NCBI RefSeq assembly: GCF_030676415.1
Contig: NZ_JAUUTW010000002.1
Coordinates: 289,343 to 353,342, forward strand
Length of the DNA: 64,000 nucleotides
Direction: 5' to 3'
Source of the DNA: Peribacillus frigoritolerans
GTDB lineage: Bacteria > Bacillota > Bacilli > Bacillales > DSM-1321
Shown here: positions 19,659 to 27,052 of the stretch, piece after piece
Layout: each line of letters opens with the position of its first letter
How positions within the stretch are numbered: position 1 is the stretch's first letter
Program-made: the position numbers and the translations under genes
The notes under the pieces: generated by a model
What the model saw: the letters and a program-made list of their open reading frames with translations, nothing else
What the model was told of the DNA's origin: nothing
Database searches by the model: none

Positions 19659-19989
19659 ACCTCAAGATTAGAATGAAATAGAATAGTTCTATTAAAATTT
19701 GTACTATATTATGGGAAGAAGATCTTTTTTGGGGCATTTAGTGTGTATGTCGAGTTAGTATGTTCAATGAATTTGTCTGGAAAATGACGGAATTATCCAT
19801 AATACAAGTTTTTTTGAATTAATCCAAATATGGATTTTCCTCGTATATTAAAAATCAGTTAAAAGTGATTTTCTTAATACATAAAGTTCTATTTCTTATG
19901 AAGTGACTCTCCCATTACTCAACTAACTAACGATATTATTGCATGTGGAAAAACTAAGATATTTTATCGTGTGATGGGAGGAATAAAAT
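19659..19989. other. Spacer between lasso B2 and the exporter gene
   Basis: About 330 AT-rich bases with no gene. It may hold a promoter for the exporter, but I could not single out one. No clear terminator follows B2, so read-through is possible. Confidence 0.45.
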
Positions 19990-21789
19990 TTGAAGCAACT
20001 CCTGTACTTTATAAAACAAATACAAAATTTTTCGGGAAAAATTCTATACATCAACCTTTTTTGTATGATTATAATCAGTTTATTAGAAGGTGTGGGAATT
20101 TTTCTGTTAATCCCATTAATTGGAATAACGGGGATTTTGAATGCAGATGCAGAGGAAGTTCCTTTTTTAAGTTGGATTAATGAAGTATTCCTTGGTATTC
20201 CTGAAACGATTAGCCTGTTCCTCATATTAGGAATTTACGTTCTAATAATGGTCGGACAAAGCTATTTTAAGCGGAATCAAACAATCTTAGGTGTGAAAAT
20301 CCAACAAGGATTTATTAGTCATTTAAGAGAAGAAACTTATAAGAGTCTACTTCAAGCAAATTGGGAGTTTTATTTAAAAAAAAGAAAATCCGATATCATA
20401 AATTTGATGGCAAATGAAATTTTTCGTGTAAGCGCTGGTACCCACTTATTTTTCCAGTTATTATCCTCTATTACATTTACAATCATCCAAATAATATTTG
20501 CGTTTTATTTGTCGATTAAAATGACTAGTTTTATATTGTTTTTTGGAATAATCCTCATCTTCTTCTCTAGGAAATTTGTTAAAAAGTCACAGTCTTTAGG
20601 GAAAGAAACCCTACATCTGACACAAACATACTTAGCGGGTATTACTGATCATTTTAACGGTATTAAGGATATTAAAAGTAATTCATTAGAGATAACTCAT
20701 TTAAATTGGTTTTTCTCTTTAAGTAAAAAAATGGAGCGAAATATGGTTGAAATTACAAAAGTAAATTCAACTTCTCAGATGACCTTCAAAATTGTATCTT
20801 CAGTCTTAATTGCCATTTTTATGTTTTTTTCAATAAAAATGTTCATGGCCCAGCCAGCACAATTAATGCTGATCATGGTTATTTTTTCAAGATTATGGCC
20901 AAGGTTTACAAGTATCCAATCTAATTTAGAACAATTAGGATCTACTCTTCCATCTTTTAAAGCATTGTTAGATTTACAAAATGAATGTAGGGAAGCAAGA
21001 GAGTTATATGAATCCGATTATAAAAATATAAAGTCAATCGAAATAAAAAAAGGGCTAGATTGTCGTCATGTTTATTTTAGATATAATCCTAATGAAAGTA
21101 CCTATGCCCTTAAAAATATAAATGTACACATACCATCTAACCGTATGACGGCTATAGTAGGCCGATCAGGGGCAGGAAAAAGTACTTTAATTGATCTATT
21201 AATGGGATTAAATCAACCTGATCGGGGTGAGGTCAGAATAGATGATATCCAACTTACTAGTGATCACTTATTATCACTAAGGAAATCGATTAGTTATATA
21301 CCGCAGGATCCCTTTCTATTTAATGCAACTATACGGGAAAATTTGATGATTATTGACCCTGAGGCAAGTAATGAATCCATATGGGAGTCTTTGGAGTTCG
21401 CTGCTGCTGCTGATTTTGTCAGTAGGCTTCCACAAGGTCTTGATACACTCATTGGTGACCGGGGAGTTCGACTGTCAGGAGGAGAAAGACAGCGACTTGT
21501 ACTGGCTCGAGCCATTTTACGCAAACCGGCCATCCTTGTCTTAGATGAGGCAACAAGTGCATTAGATACGGAAAATGAAGCGAAGATACAAGCCGCCATC
21601 GAAAGATTAAAAGGGACCATGACCATCATAGTTATTGCTCATCGGTTATCGACGATTCGTAATGCGGATCAAGTATTGGTTATGGATCAGGGAGAAATTA
21701 TTCAAGTCGGTGAATATAACCAACTAGCGAGTGAAAAAAGAGGGATGTTTAGCAATTTACTAGGCATCCAAATGGAATCAAGTATGTGA
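19990..21789 (+). CDS. Lasso-peptide ABC exporter (D protein)
   Basis: 599 residues: a six-span exporter membrane domain (about 1-320) fused to an ATP-binding domain. Walker A is VGRSGAGKST near 390, the signature LSGGERQR near 496, and Walker B ILVLDEATSALD, followed by the H-loop IVIAHRLSTI. In lasso clusters this protein exports the mature peptide and gives self-immunity. The start is TTG 19990 after GGGAGG. The half-transporter should act as a homodimer. It is the only immunity candidate of known type in the cluster; no lasso isopeptidase is present. Confidence 0.9.
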   Translation: MKQLLYFIKQIQNFSGKILYINLFCMIIISLLEGVGIFLLIPLIGITGILNADAEEVPFLSWINEVFLGIPETISLFLILGIYVLIMVGQSYFKRNQTILGVKIQQGFISHLREETYKSLLQANWEFYLKKRKSDIINLMANEIFRVSAGTHLFFQLLSSITFTIIQIIFAFYLSIKMTSFILFFGIILIFFSRKFVKKSQSLGKETLHLTQTYLAGITDHFNGIKDIKSNSLEITHLNWFFSLSKKMERNMVEITKVNSTSQMTFKIVSSVLIAIFMFFSIKMFMAQPAQLMLIMVIFSRLWPRFTSIQSNLEQLGSTLPSFKALLDLQNECREARELYESDYKNIKSIEIKKGLDCRHVYFRYNPNESTYALKNINVHIPSNRMTAIVGRSGAGKSTLIDLLMGLNQPDRGEVRIDDIQLTSDHLLSLRKSISYIPQDPFLFNATIRENLMIIDPEASNESIWESLEFAAAADFVSRLPQGLDTLIGDRGVRLSGGERQRLVLARAILRKPAILVLDEATSALDTENEAKIQAAIERLKGTMTIIVIAHRLSTIRNADQVLVMDQGEIIQVGEYNQLASEKRGMFSNLLGIQMESSM

Positions 21790-22000
21790 TTCTCTAATTC
21801 AATCCGACTTGCCGACCTTACTTTATAACATTGAGTAGACACAAAAAAATGAATTTCTATTATGATGATTAATCAATCGAATAATGGGTATTATTATATG
21901 AATTAAATAAAGAGTAACTATTTAAAAGTAATGACTCATATCTAGAGAGCGGTTGCTCTATTGACTGGGTTAATTTAAGAAAGGGTGAATTTTTTTTAAA

Positions 22001-22126
22001 ATGCCTTTATACCAAATGAGAGAAATATGGACACCCTTAAAATTAGTTGGAGTTAAGTTTTTTAAATCAGATGATCGTAGTATTTTCATCAAGGTTTTTA
22101 ACCAACATCGAAGAAGGTTAAAGTGA
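22001..22126 (+). CDS. 41-aa basic protein, copy 2 of a paralogous pair
   Basis: The frame starts MPLYQMREIWTPLK and ends FNQHRRRLK before TGA. AAAGGGTG lies upstream of ATG 22001. It is gap-free with the 15369-15494 copy, and many changes between the two are conservative (Arg/Lys, Lys/Arg, Ile/Leu). A good intrinsic terminator follows at 22187. The upstream bases (GAATTTT-T-AAATGCC) are also similar, so the duplicated unit includes the ribosome site. Function unknown. Confidence 0.65.
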   Translation: MPLYQMREIWTPLKLVGVKFFKSDDRSIFIKVFNQHRRRLK

Positions 22127-22186
22127 GAGAACAGAACTAGAAAAGTCATCATATCAATGGAAAATATAAGAATATGTACACATGGG

Positions 22187-22213
22187 GAAGGCTGTTAATC
22201 AGCCTTCTTTTTT
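22187..22213 (+). terminator. Intrinsic terminator after the second 41-aa gene
   Basis: GAAGGCT and AGCCTTC form a seven-base-pair stem with a TTTTTT tail. Confidence 0.8.
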
Positions 22214-22370
22214 ATGAACTGTTTTCTAATCAACTACAAACTGTTTCTATTCCTTTTGTTTAAATGGAATTAATTGGTGTGTTAAAACAGGAACAAGTTC
22301 ACAATAATAAAAAATCATATAAATGAGTGATATTTTATATAAATAAACCTAGTAATTTTGTAGGGGACTA

Positions 22371-22451
22371 TTGTGGGGAACGTTTTTAAGCTTTCCGTTG
22401 TGGTTGTCATTTTTCGGTTGGATCAAAATTATAATGAATTTTATAAGATAA
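22371..22451 (+). pseudogene. Truncated copy of a small hydrophobic peptide gene
   Basis: Reads WGTFLSFPLWLSFFGWIK then IIMNFIR and a stop. It is nearly identical to residues 13-37 of the intact 37-aa gene at 25026-25139, but the N-terminal start region is lost behind a stop codon. TTG 22371 with AGGGG five bases upstream could still start a 26-residue peptide, so it may not be fully dead. Confidence 0.6.
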
Positions 22452-22480
22452 GAAATTAAAGACTCGGAATAAAAAGTTAC

Positions 22481-22558
22481 ATTGGAGATCGAGGACTTCG
22501 ACTGTCAGGAGCAGAAAGACAGGGTCTTGTACTTGCGCGAGCAAGTAGAAAACAGTGA
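22481..22558 (+). pseudogene. Fragment of an ABC transporter ATPase (signature motif only)
   Basis: A 25-codon frame reads IGDRGLRLSGAERQGLVLARA. It matches the signature region of the exporter at about 21450-21520, with Gly-to-Ala and Arg-to-Gly changes in the signature. Nothing else of a transporter surrounds it. It is a relic of a second ABC gene or a partial duplication. Confidence 0.65.
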
Positions 22559-22585
22559 CAAAATCCAAGGTTTAATAGTAGGGAA

Positions 22586-22633
22586 ATGGCAGGCATCACA
22601 CAAAGACAGTTGTTATTGTGTGGTGCCTGCCTA
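22586..22633. repeat. Long perfect hairpin downstream of purF
   Basis: GGCAGGCATCACACAA and a near-perfect complement TTGTGTGGTGCCTGCC flank a 16-base loop. No T-run follows on either strand. It could protect the 3' end of the purF mRNA or be a small inverted-repeat element. Confidence 0.6.
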
Positions 22634-22649
22634 CTTAAGCTGTATCACT

Positions 22650-24020
22650 TCAAATATTAGTTGGGTATGCACCACTAAAACAGGCTATACAGCGACTGCT
22701 AGTTTCTACAAGATCCACATCTACTGCCTCTAATAACCCATCGGTGCTTAAAAAGGCTAAGGAATCTGCCCCGATCACCTGTCCCATAGCTCGTTCGTGT
22801 TCGTGTTTGTTGGCAAATAGTTCTTCCTTAGTTGGCATGTCCACTCCATAAAAACAAGGGTTTTTAACCATGGGTGAACTAATTCTTACATGGACTTCCT
22901 TGGCCCCTGCTTGCCGAATCAATTGGACAATGCGCTTGCTTGTGGTTCCCCTAACAATCGAATCATCGACTAATACCACCCTTTTTCCTTCCAAAATTTC
23001 TTGCACAGCGCTTAATTTCAGTCGAACAGCTAAGTCGCGCAATTCTTGAGTGGGCTCAATAAATGACCGACCAGCATAAGGGTTTTTAATAATCCCCATT
23101 TCATATGGAATTCCTGATTGTTGAGAAAAACCAATGGCGGCTGGGACGCTTGATTCGGGAACTGCAACGACAACATCAGCTTGTGTCGGATGTTCTTTTG
23201 ACAGAATTTTACCTAATTCCTTCCGGATTGTTAAGACACTTCTTCCTTGAATAACGCTATCTGGACGGGCAAAATAGACAAACTCAAAGGAACAAAGGGA
23301 AACCTTACCTTTTTCTGCAAATCTTCCAGTTTGAATGCCATTTTCATCTATAAGAAGCCATTCACCCGGTTCAACATCACGCCAGAACTTAGCATCAACC
23401 GCATTTAAAGCGCATGTTTCTGAGGAGGCGATGATTGATTCACCAATTTTTCCGAGGCTAAGCGGACGTAACCCATGACGATCCAGGGCAATGAGCATTT
23501 GTTTTTCAGTCATTATAATCAAGGCAAATGAACCGTCGATACGTTTAAGCATATCAGGTGCGCTTTCTGCGAAATGCTTTTTGCTTGAACGAGCTATTAA
23601 GTGAGCGATAATTTCAGTATCGGTCGTTGTTTGAAATATGCTTCCCTGCTGTTGTAACACATCCCGTTCTATCCTTGCATTTACGAGGTTGCCATTATGA
23701 GCAACAGCCAGGTCCCCCTCGCTATATTTAAAAACGAGCGGTTGTGCGTTTTGCAGTAAACTTTCACCAGAAGTTGAATATCGTACATGTCCAACGGCCA
23801 TATTTCCGCTTAGTCCATCAAGGATGTCCCGTGAAAATACTTGGGTAACTAAGCCCATTCCCCTGTGATTCCTGAATGATTTCCCATCACTAGCCACAAT
23901 TCCTGCACTCTCCTGACCACGGTGTTGAAGTGCATGAAGTCCGTAATAAGTTAATTCGGCTGCTTTGGGGTGATTAAACACTCCAAATACCCCGCATTTC
24001 TCCTGCATTTCTGAATCCAT
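22650..24020 (-). CDS. purF: Amidophosphoribosyltransferase (solitary copy)
   Basis: This enzyme makes phosphoribosylamine from PRPP and glutamine, the first step of purine synthesis. The start at 24020 follows GGGAGG and gives 456 residues with an eight-residue propeptide, then Cys9 (KCGVFG), the N-terminal nucleophile. RHGQES-type HALQHRGQES and AHNGNLVN belong to the glutaminase domain, and VVLVDDSIVRGTTS is the PRPP loop. Four cysteines (VSLCSFE, NPCFYG, SRCIACFSG) match the [4Fe-4S] ligands of the B. subtilis enzyme. It is outside any pur operon and no PurR box or purine riboswitch was seen upstream, so it may be a paralogue. Confidence 0.93.
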   Translation of the reverse strand: MDSEMQEKCGVFGVFNHPKAAELTYYGLHALQHRGQESAGIVASDGKSFRNHRGMGLVTQVFSRDILDGLSGNMAVGHVRYSTSGESLLQNAQPLVFKYSEGDLAVAHNGNLVNARIERDVLQQQGSIFQTTTDTEIIAHLIARSSKKHFAESAPDMLKRIDGSFALIIMTEKQMLIALDRHGLRPLSLGKIGESIIASSETCALNAVDAKFWRDVEPGEWLLIDENGIQTGRFAEKGKVSLCSFEFVYFARPDSVIQGRSVLTIRKELGKILSKEHPTQADVVVAVPESSVPAAIGFSQQSGIPYEMGIIKNPYAGRSFIEPTQELRDLAVRLKLSAVQEILEGKRVVLVDDSIVRGTTSKRIVQLIRQAGAKEVHVRISSPMVKNPCFYGVDMPTKEELFANKHEHERAMGQVIGADSLAFLSTDGLLEAVDVDLVETSSRCIACFSGAYPTNI

Positions 24021-24122
24021 TTTTCTCTTCCTCCCGTTGATATCCTTTTTGTTATTTTTGGCAAAAGGTGAATTTCTATCCTTCTTATTTACTAATCGGT
24101 AAATGGATATGGGATTAAACAA

Positions 24123-24649
24123 ATTGCAGCCATAAGACAGTTCTATGTAACAGGTAAGGATAATTGCTTTGCATTATTGAGTGAATATCTTGGTATAAAA
24201 GACTTTTGGATATAATGGAATATTTTGAATTAAATAGTTACTAGAGTTCACGAACAGTCAGGTTACAGCCATATTATGGTTGTCATGCTGGCTTTTTTTC
24301 TTAGGGGAAATAAATTAAAACTGAATCACTTAGCCCACTTATTTCGAAATATTATTTTTGTGGAATATCAAATTCAAGCTTATTATAGCTATTATAAATC
24401 TATTTTTAATAAAAGAGTTGTAAAGAAAGCGCATTATACCAGTGTTTTTCATTTGTAATGTCACTTTTTGATGAATGATGTTGAAAAATGACAGAAAAAA
24501 ACGAATAGTATTAAGAGCTATTTTTACGTTTTTAAGTATAATTAACGTTAATATAGATTTAATTAAGGGTAAATTCTTTGAGGGCATGATTAGTACCATG
24601 GAAACATGGATTCAAGCGATTTATTAATCTTGGTTAATAATTAATGTGA
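24123..24649. other. Gene-free spacer upstream of purF and the riboswitch
   Basis: About 520 AT-rich bases. A hairpin at about 24253-24290 (GTTACAGCCA with TGGTTGTCAT) followed by TTTTTTTC looks like a plus-strand terminator without an evident gene in front of it. TATAAT at 24537 is a possible -10 element of the riboswitch transcript. Confidence 0.4.
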
Positions 24650-24742
24650 AATAATCTTGAGAAAGGCAAACCTATTGAAAAGTAGGGACGCAAAATTACA
24701 GGTCTAAGGCTAAATGCTAAGACGGCTGTGTTATCACAAGTT
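24650..24742 (+). ncRNA. Cyclic-di-GMP-I (GEMM-I) riboswitch
   Basis: The conserved GEMM-I blocks are present in order: GGCAAACC (24665-24672), a six-base-pair P2 hairpin CCTATT-GAAA-AGTAGG with a GNRA tetraloop, GGGACGCAAAA (24685-24695), and the tetraloop-receptor-type GGTCTAAGG in P3, closed by ACAG/CTGT. CTTG (24656-24659) and CAAG (24737-24740) can close P1. No terminator lies between it and the next start. The P1 3' strand abuts the GGGTGGG ribosome site, so control of translation initiation seems more likely than attenuation. The aptamer class is known to bind c-di-GMP. Confidence 0.88.
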
Positions 24743-24756
24743 GGGTGGGATTCATC

Positions 24757-24861
24757 ATGGAAGCTAACAATGAACGGGAAGAATGGGTTTATCTAATTTT
24801 AGAGGCTAAAAGTGTAGGGTTATCTATTGAAGAAGTGCGGGAGTTCATAAAAGTAAAATGA
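24757..24861 (+). CDS. SinI-like antirepressor (34 aa)
   Basis: The protein reads REEWVYLILEAKSVGLSIEE then VREFIKVK. This fits the SinI domain: EWV-x-L-I-x-EAK at the first helix, a short turn, and S-x-EE-(I/V)-R-x-F-(I/L) in the second. In B. subtilis SinI this hook binds SinR and releases matrix genes from repression. It is 34 residues against 57 for SinI and lacks the C-terminal tail, like other short SinI paralogues. It starts 15 bases after the c-di-GMP aptamer, with GGGTGGG as ribosome site, and ends before an intrinsic terminator, so it is a one-gene riboswitch transcript. Confidence 0.85.
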   Translation: MEANNEREEWVYLILEAKSVGLSIEEVREFIKVK

Positions 24862-24900
24862 ACGGGAAAAAGCAAATCAGGGGATAAATATTACGTTAGG

Positions 24901-24929
24901 GAAGGCTGTTACACAGTCTTCTTTTTTTT
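24901..24929 (+). terminator. Intrinsic terminator after the SinI-like gene
   Basis: GAAGGCTGT and ACAGTCTTC form the stem, and eight T follow. Confidence 0.85.
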
Positions 24930-25025
24930 ATTTTCATTATCGGAAAAAGACCGTAAAAGGTATCTAGAATAAAGAACATGGGAACAATAATAAAAAGGCA
25001 ACCCTAATTGAGAGGGATTTTTATT

Positions 25026-25139
25026 ATGGATGGACTTAAGGCTTTTATAAAGGGATTAATATGGGGAACTTTATTAAGTGTACCGTTATGGTTGTCATTT
25101 TTTGGTTGGATAAAAATAATCATGAATTTTATAAAGTAA
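25026..25139 (+). CDS. 37-aa hydrophobic peptide (intact copy)
   Basis: Starts MDGLKAFIKGLIWGTLLSV, then LWLSFFGWIK and a basic end. One membrane-spanning helix is likely, with Lys at both ends and several Trp/Phe. GAGAGGG precedes ATG 25026. A truncated copy at 22371-22451 is nearly identical in the C-terminal 25 residues. Size and composition resemble membrane peptides such as type I toxins or small regulators, but no antitoxin RNA was identified. Function unknown. Confidence 0.6.
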   Translation: MDGLKAFIKGLIWGTLLSVPLWLSFFGWIKIIMNFIK

Positions 25140-25390
25140 GCGCTTAATATTTAGAATGCTAAAATGATACCTAGGCAGGATTAATCATGATGATCATAGA
25201 GTTTAGTTAATGTACCTAATGCTTTAGTCGTAACCTTCTGCAGTTTTGAGAAATATAACCTATAAAAAAATAGTTAATAATGCTTAATTGTTTTTAGTCG
25301 TGTACCGATACTACATTATAGAGATCAAGCAAAGGACTTCGCAACAGGCGATGTCAGATAGCTTCCATCAAAATAGAAGGAGATTATTTG

Positions 25391-25528
25391 ATGACAAAAA
25401 ATAAATTCACTACGTTCGAGGAAGTTTATGAAAAGAAACAAAGAAGCAAGAAAATTTTTATTGGAACTTATATTACCATTACATTAGTTTTAATTTCATT
25501 AATGACTTATTTTATGGGGCGATCATAA
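25391..25528 (+). CDS. Small single-span membrane protein (45 aa)
   Basis: A charged N-terminal half (MTKNKFTTFEEVYEKKQRSK) is followed by a hydrophobic helix (IFIGTYITITLVLISLMTYF). AGAAGGAG precedes ATG 25391 at an ideal distance. I do not recognise it. The strong ribosome site and clean amphipathic-then-membrane layout support a real gene. Confidence 0.6.
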   Translation: MTKNKFTTFEEVYEKKQRSKKIFIGTYITITLVLISLMTYFMGRS

Positions 25529-25799
25529 CATAGGGTATCAAAGGGGCTGAGGAATTGGTCCTTTTTTTGTTTTTTATCCTCACGTATGTACTTAAATCTT
25601 ACTAGTGTTCATTTCTAAAGAATATTTCAGAAATGTTAAAATTGGGTGAATTTTTAGCTGTTAATGTAGTTTCTGCTTGCCAATTCCCGCTTAATATGTG
25701 ATTATCGAATAAATGAGCTATATTCCTTATTTTTGAAGAAAGGAATAGGACAACAGTATGAAATGGTGGCTCAATTATATATTGGAGTGGGAATTTCGA

Positions 25800-25931
25800 A
25801 TGGATTTTTTTGATATTTTAAAAGACACTTTCGCCAAGGGTGAGTATGGACAGGATGTTACTGTAAATGAACTTGTTGAGGATATTAAGGAGAAGTTAAG
25901 CGGGATCATTGAACAACCTGATAGTATATGA
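25800..25931 (+). CDS. Small acidic protein (43 aa)
   Basis: Starts MDFFDILKDTFAKGEYGQDV and ends with an acidic helix. TTGGAGTGGG lies upstream of ATG 25800; ATG 25758 would add 14 residues. It overlaps the next tiny gene by four bases (ATGA), suggesting a two-gene unit. Function unknown. Confidence 0.5.
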   Translation: MDFFDILKDTFAKGEYGQDVTVNELVEDIKEKLSGIIEQPDSI

Positions 25932-26017
25932 TCCGCAGATACTTCGCCCTTATTCTGCTCGTTTCATGGGCGATGATCATTTTCTTTTCTTGTATTGGTG
26001 GTGAAGGCGCCAAATGA
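25928..26017 (+). CDS. Small hydrophobic protein (29 aa)
   Basis: MIRRYFALILLVSWAMIIFF then a short Cys/Gly tail: positively charged N-terminus and one membrane helix. It is translationally coupled to the 43-aa gene through ATGA. It might be a membrane partner of that protein. Function unknown. Confidence 0.5.
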   Translation: MIRRYFALILLVSWAMIIFFSCIGGEGAK

Positions 26018-26117
26018 ATCTAAAAAATCATTTCCGATACCTATACTTTAGGAGCATGTCTTACAACATGCTTCTTTTTTATGGTTCTTCATTATATACA
26101 TAATGGAATGATAACCT

Positions 26118-26591
26118 GTGAGGGTGATGAGGGTGAGGAGACAAAGTAAGATTCCCATCGGAGTATTCACGGCTATTCTCATGGTTTTAGCTGCAGGACC
26201 GTGTATCATTTTTCTTTTTCCGAGCGGATCAAAAAGCGTGGTTGAAGATTTCTATGAGTATGAAAGTGAAGCGGAGTTCGGGAAGTCCTGGGATTTGTTA
26301 AGTTCTGAAATGAAGCAGCGGTTTCCGAATCAGGCAGATTATGTGCAAAATCGGTCACATGTATTTTTACGGCATATGGAAGTGGAAACCTTTCAGTATG
26401 ATGTAGGCCGTTCTAAGAAAGTGAAGAACTGGAGTCTGGATAAGGTTGGGAGGCAGCATAAAACGGCCTATGAAATTCCAGTTACACAGGTCTTCAATTC
26501 TCGCTTTGGGGTGTTCACTTTGGAACAAAATTGCTATGTCGTAAGAGAAAAAGGCGAATGGCGTTTGTTATGGGATTATCGGTTTGAATAG
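26118..26591 (+). CDS. Membrane-anchored or secreted protein of unknown function
   Basis: 157 residues with an N-terminal basic stretch and a hydrophobic segment at about 12-34 (IPIGVFTAILMVLAAGPCIIF), then a soluble domain. SVVEDFYEYESEAEFGKSWDLLSSEMKQRF and the C-terminal FTLEQNCYVVREKGEWRLLWDY have the look of an NTF2/DUF4878-type fold. Start could be GTG 26118 or ATG 26127, which follows GTGAGGGTG. An inverted repeat (CCTCTCC ... GGGAGAGG, 26595-26640) follows. Confidence 0.65.
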   Translation: MRVMRVRRQSKIPIGVFTAILMVLAAGPCIIFLFPSGSKSVVEDFYEYESEAEFGKSWDLLSSEMKQRFPNQADYVQNRSHVFLRHMEVETFQYDVGRSKKVKNWSLDKVGRQHKTAYEIPVTQVFNSRFGVFTLEQNCYVVREKGEWRLLWDYRFE

Positions 26592-26674
26592 ATTCCTCTC
26601 CTTTTTCAGGCTCAAGTTCGTTTTATTGAAAAGGGAGAGGCATGCTCTCATGTAATGCCGAATAGATTTACTTC

Positions 26675-26776
26675 TCATGAAACATATTTCATTCTTGAAC
26701 GATCACTGATGGCTTTCAAAATAAACATTTTGTCCTGTGTGCTTAGCATAGCCCAGCTGCCTGCTTTGATTTTCAT
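26675..26776 (-). CDS. Small protein (33 aa), minus strand
   Basis: AAAAGGAGTGG is well placed ahead of the ATG at 26776. The product starts MKIKAGSWAMLSTQDKMFIL and ends MKYVS. It is the only supported frame in the 26592-27052 gap. Function unknown, moderate doubt. Confidence 0.45.
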   Translation of the reverse strand: MKIKAGSWAMLSTQDKMFILKAISDRSRMKYVS

Positions 26777-27000
26777 TTAAATCCACTCCTTTTGTTTAGG
26801 TTTATTTATTATAGTTGATGAATGTTGGTTGTGGAATTCCGGGTCCAAAGAATAATAGTGTCAAGTGATGAAAGTGGCAAGGGGAGAATGGATTTGTCAG
26901 CTCATATTAGATTATACCGTCTTTTTATGCCTAATAAACAACAAAAATTCCAACAAATCTCTACAATTGGTGTTCGTTTTTTGTCAGAATATTGGACGGA

Positions 27001-27050
27001 AAAAATGGAAAAGCTGTCAGGATGCGGGTCCGGACAGCTCTTTCATTTTT
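27001..27050. terminator. Terminator downstream of the LCP gene
   Basis: AAAAGCTGTC and GACAGCTCTTT form a stem around a GC-rich loop with A- and T-runs on both sides. It is placed just after the minus-strand stop at 27053. Confidence 0.75.
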
Positions 27051-27052
27051 TC

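Noticed and set aside
22482..22733. 83-codon plus-strand frame over the ABC fragment
   Set aside because: Starts in a different phase from the ABC similarity and runs into the antisense of purF.
24276..24599. Overlapping frames on both strands upstream of the riboswitch
   Set aside because: AT-rich text with no ribosome site; more likely untranslated leader and promoter DNA.
25312..25378. Possible structured RNA ahead of the 45-aa gene
   Set aside because: GC-richer text (CTTCGCAACAGGCGATGTC) was noticed but matches no riboswitch class I know and has no clear stem.
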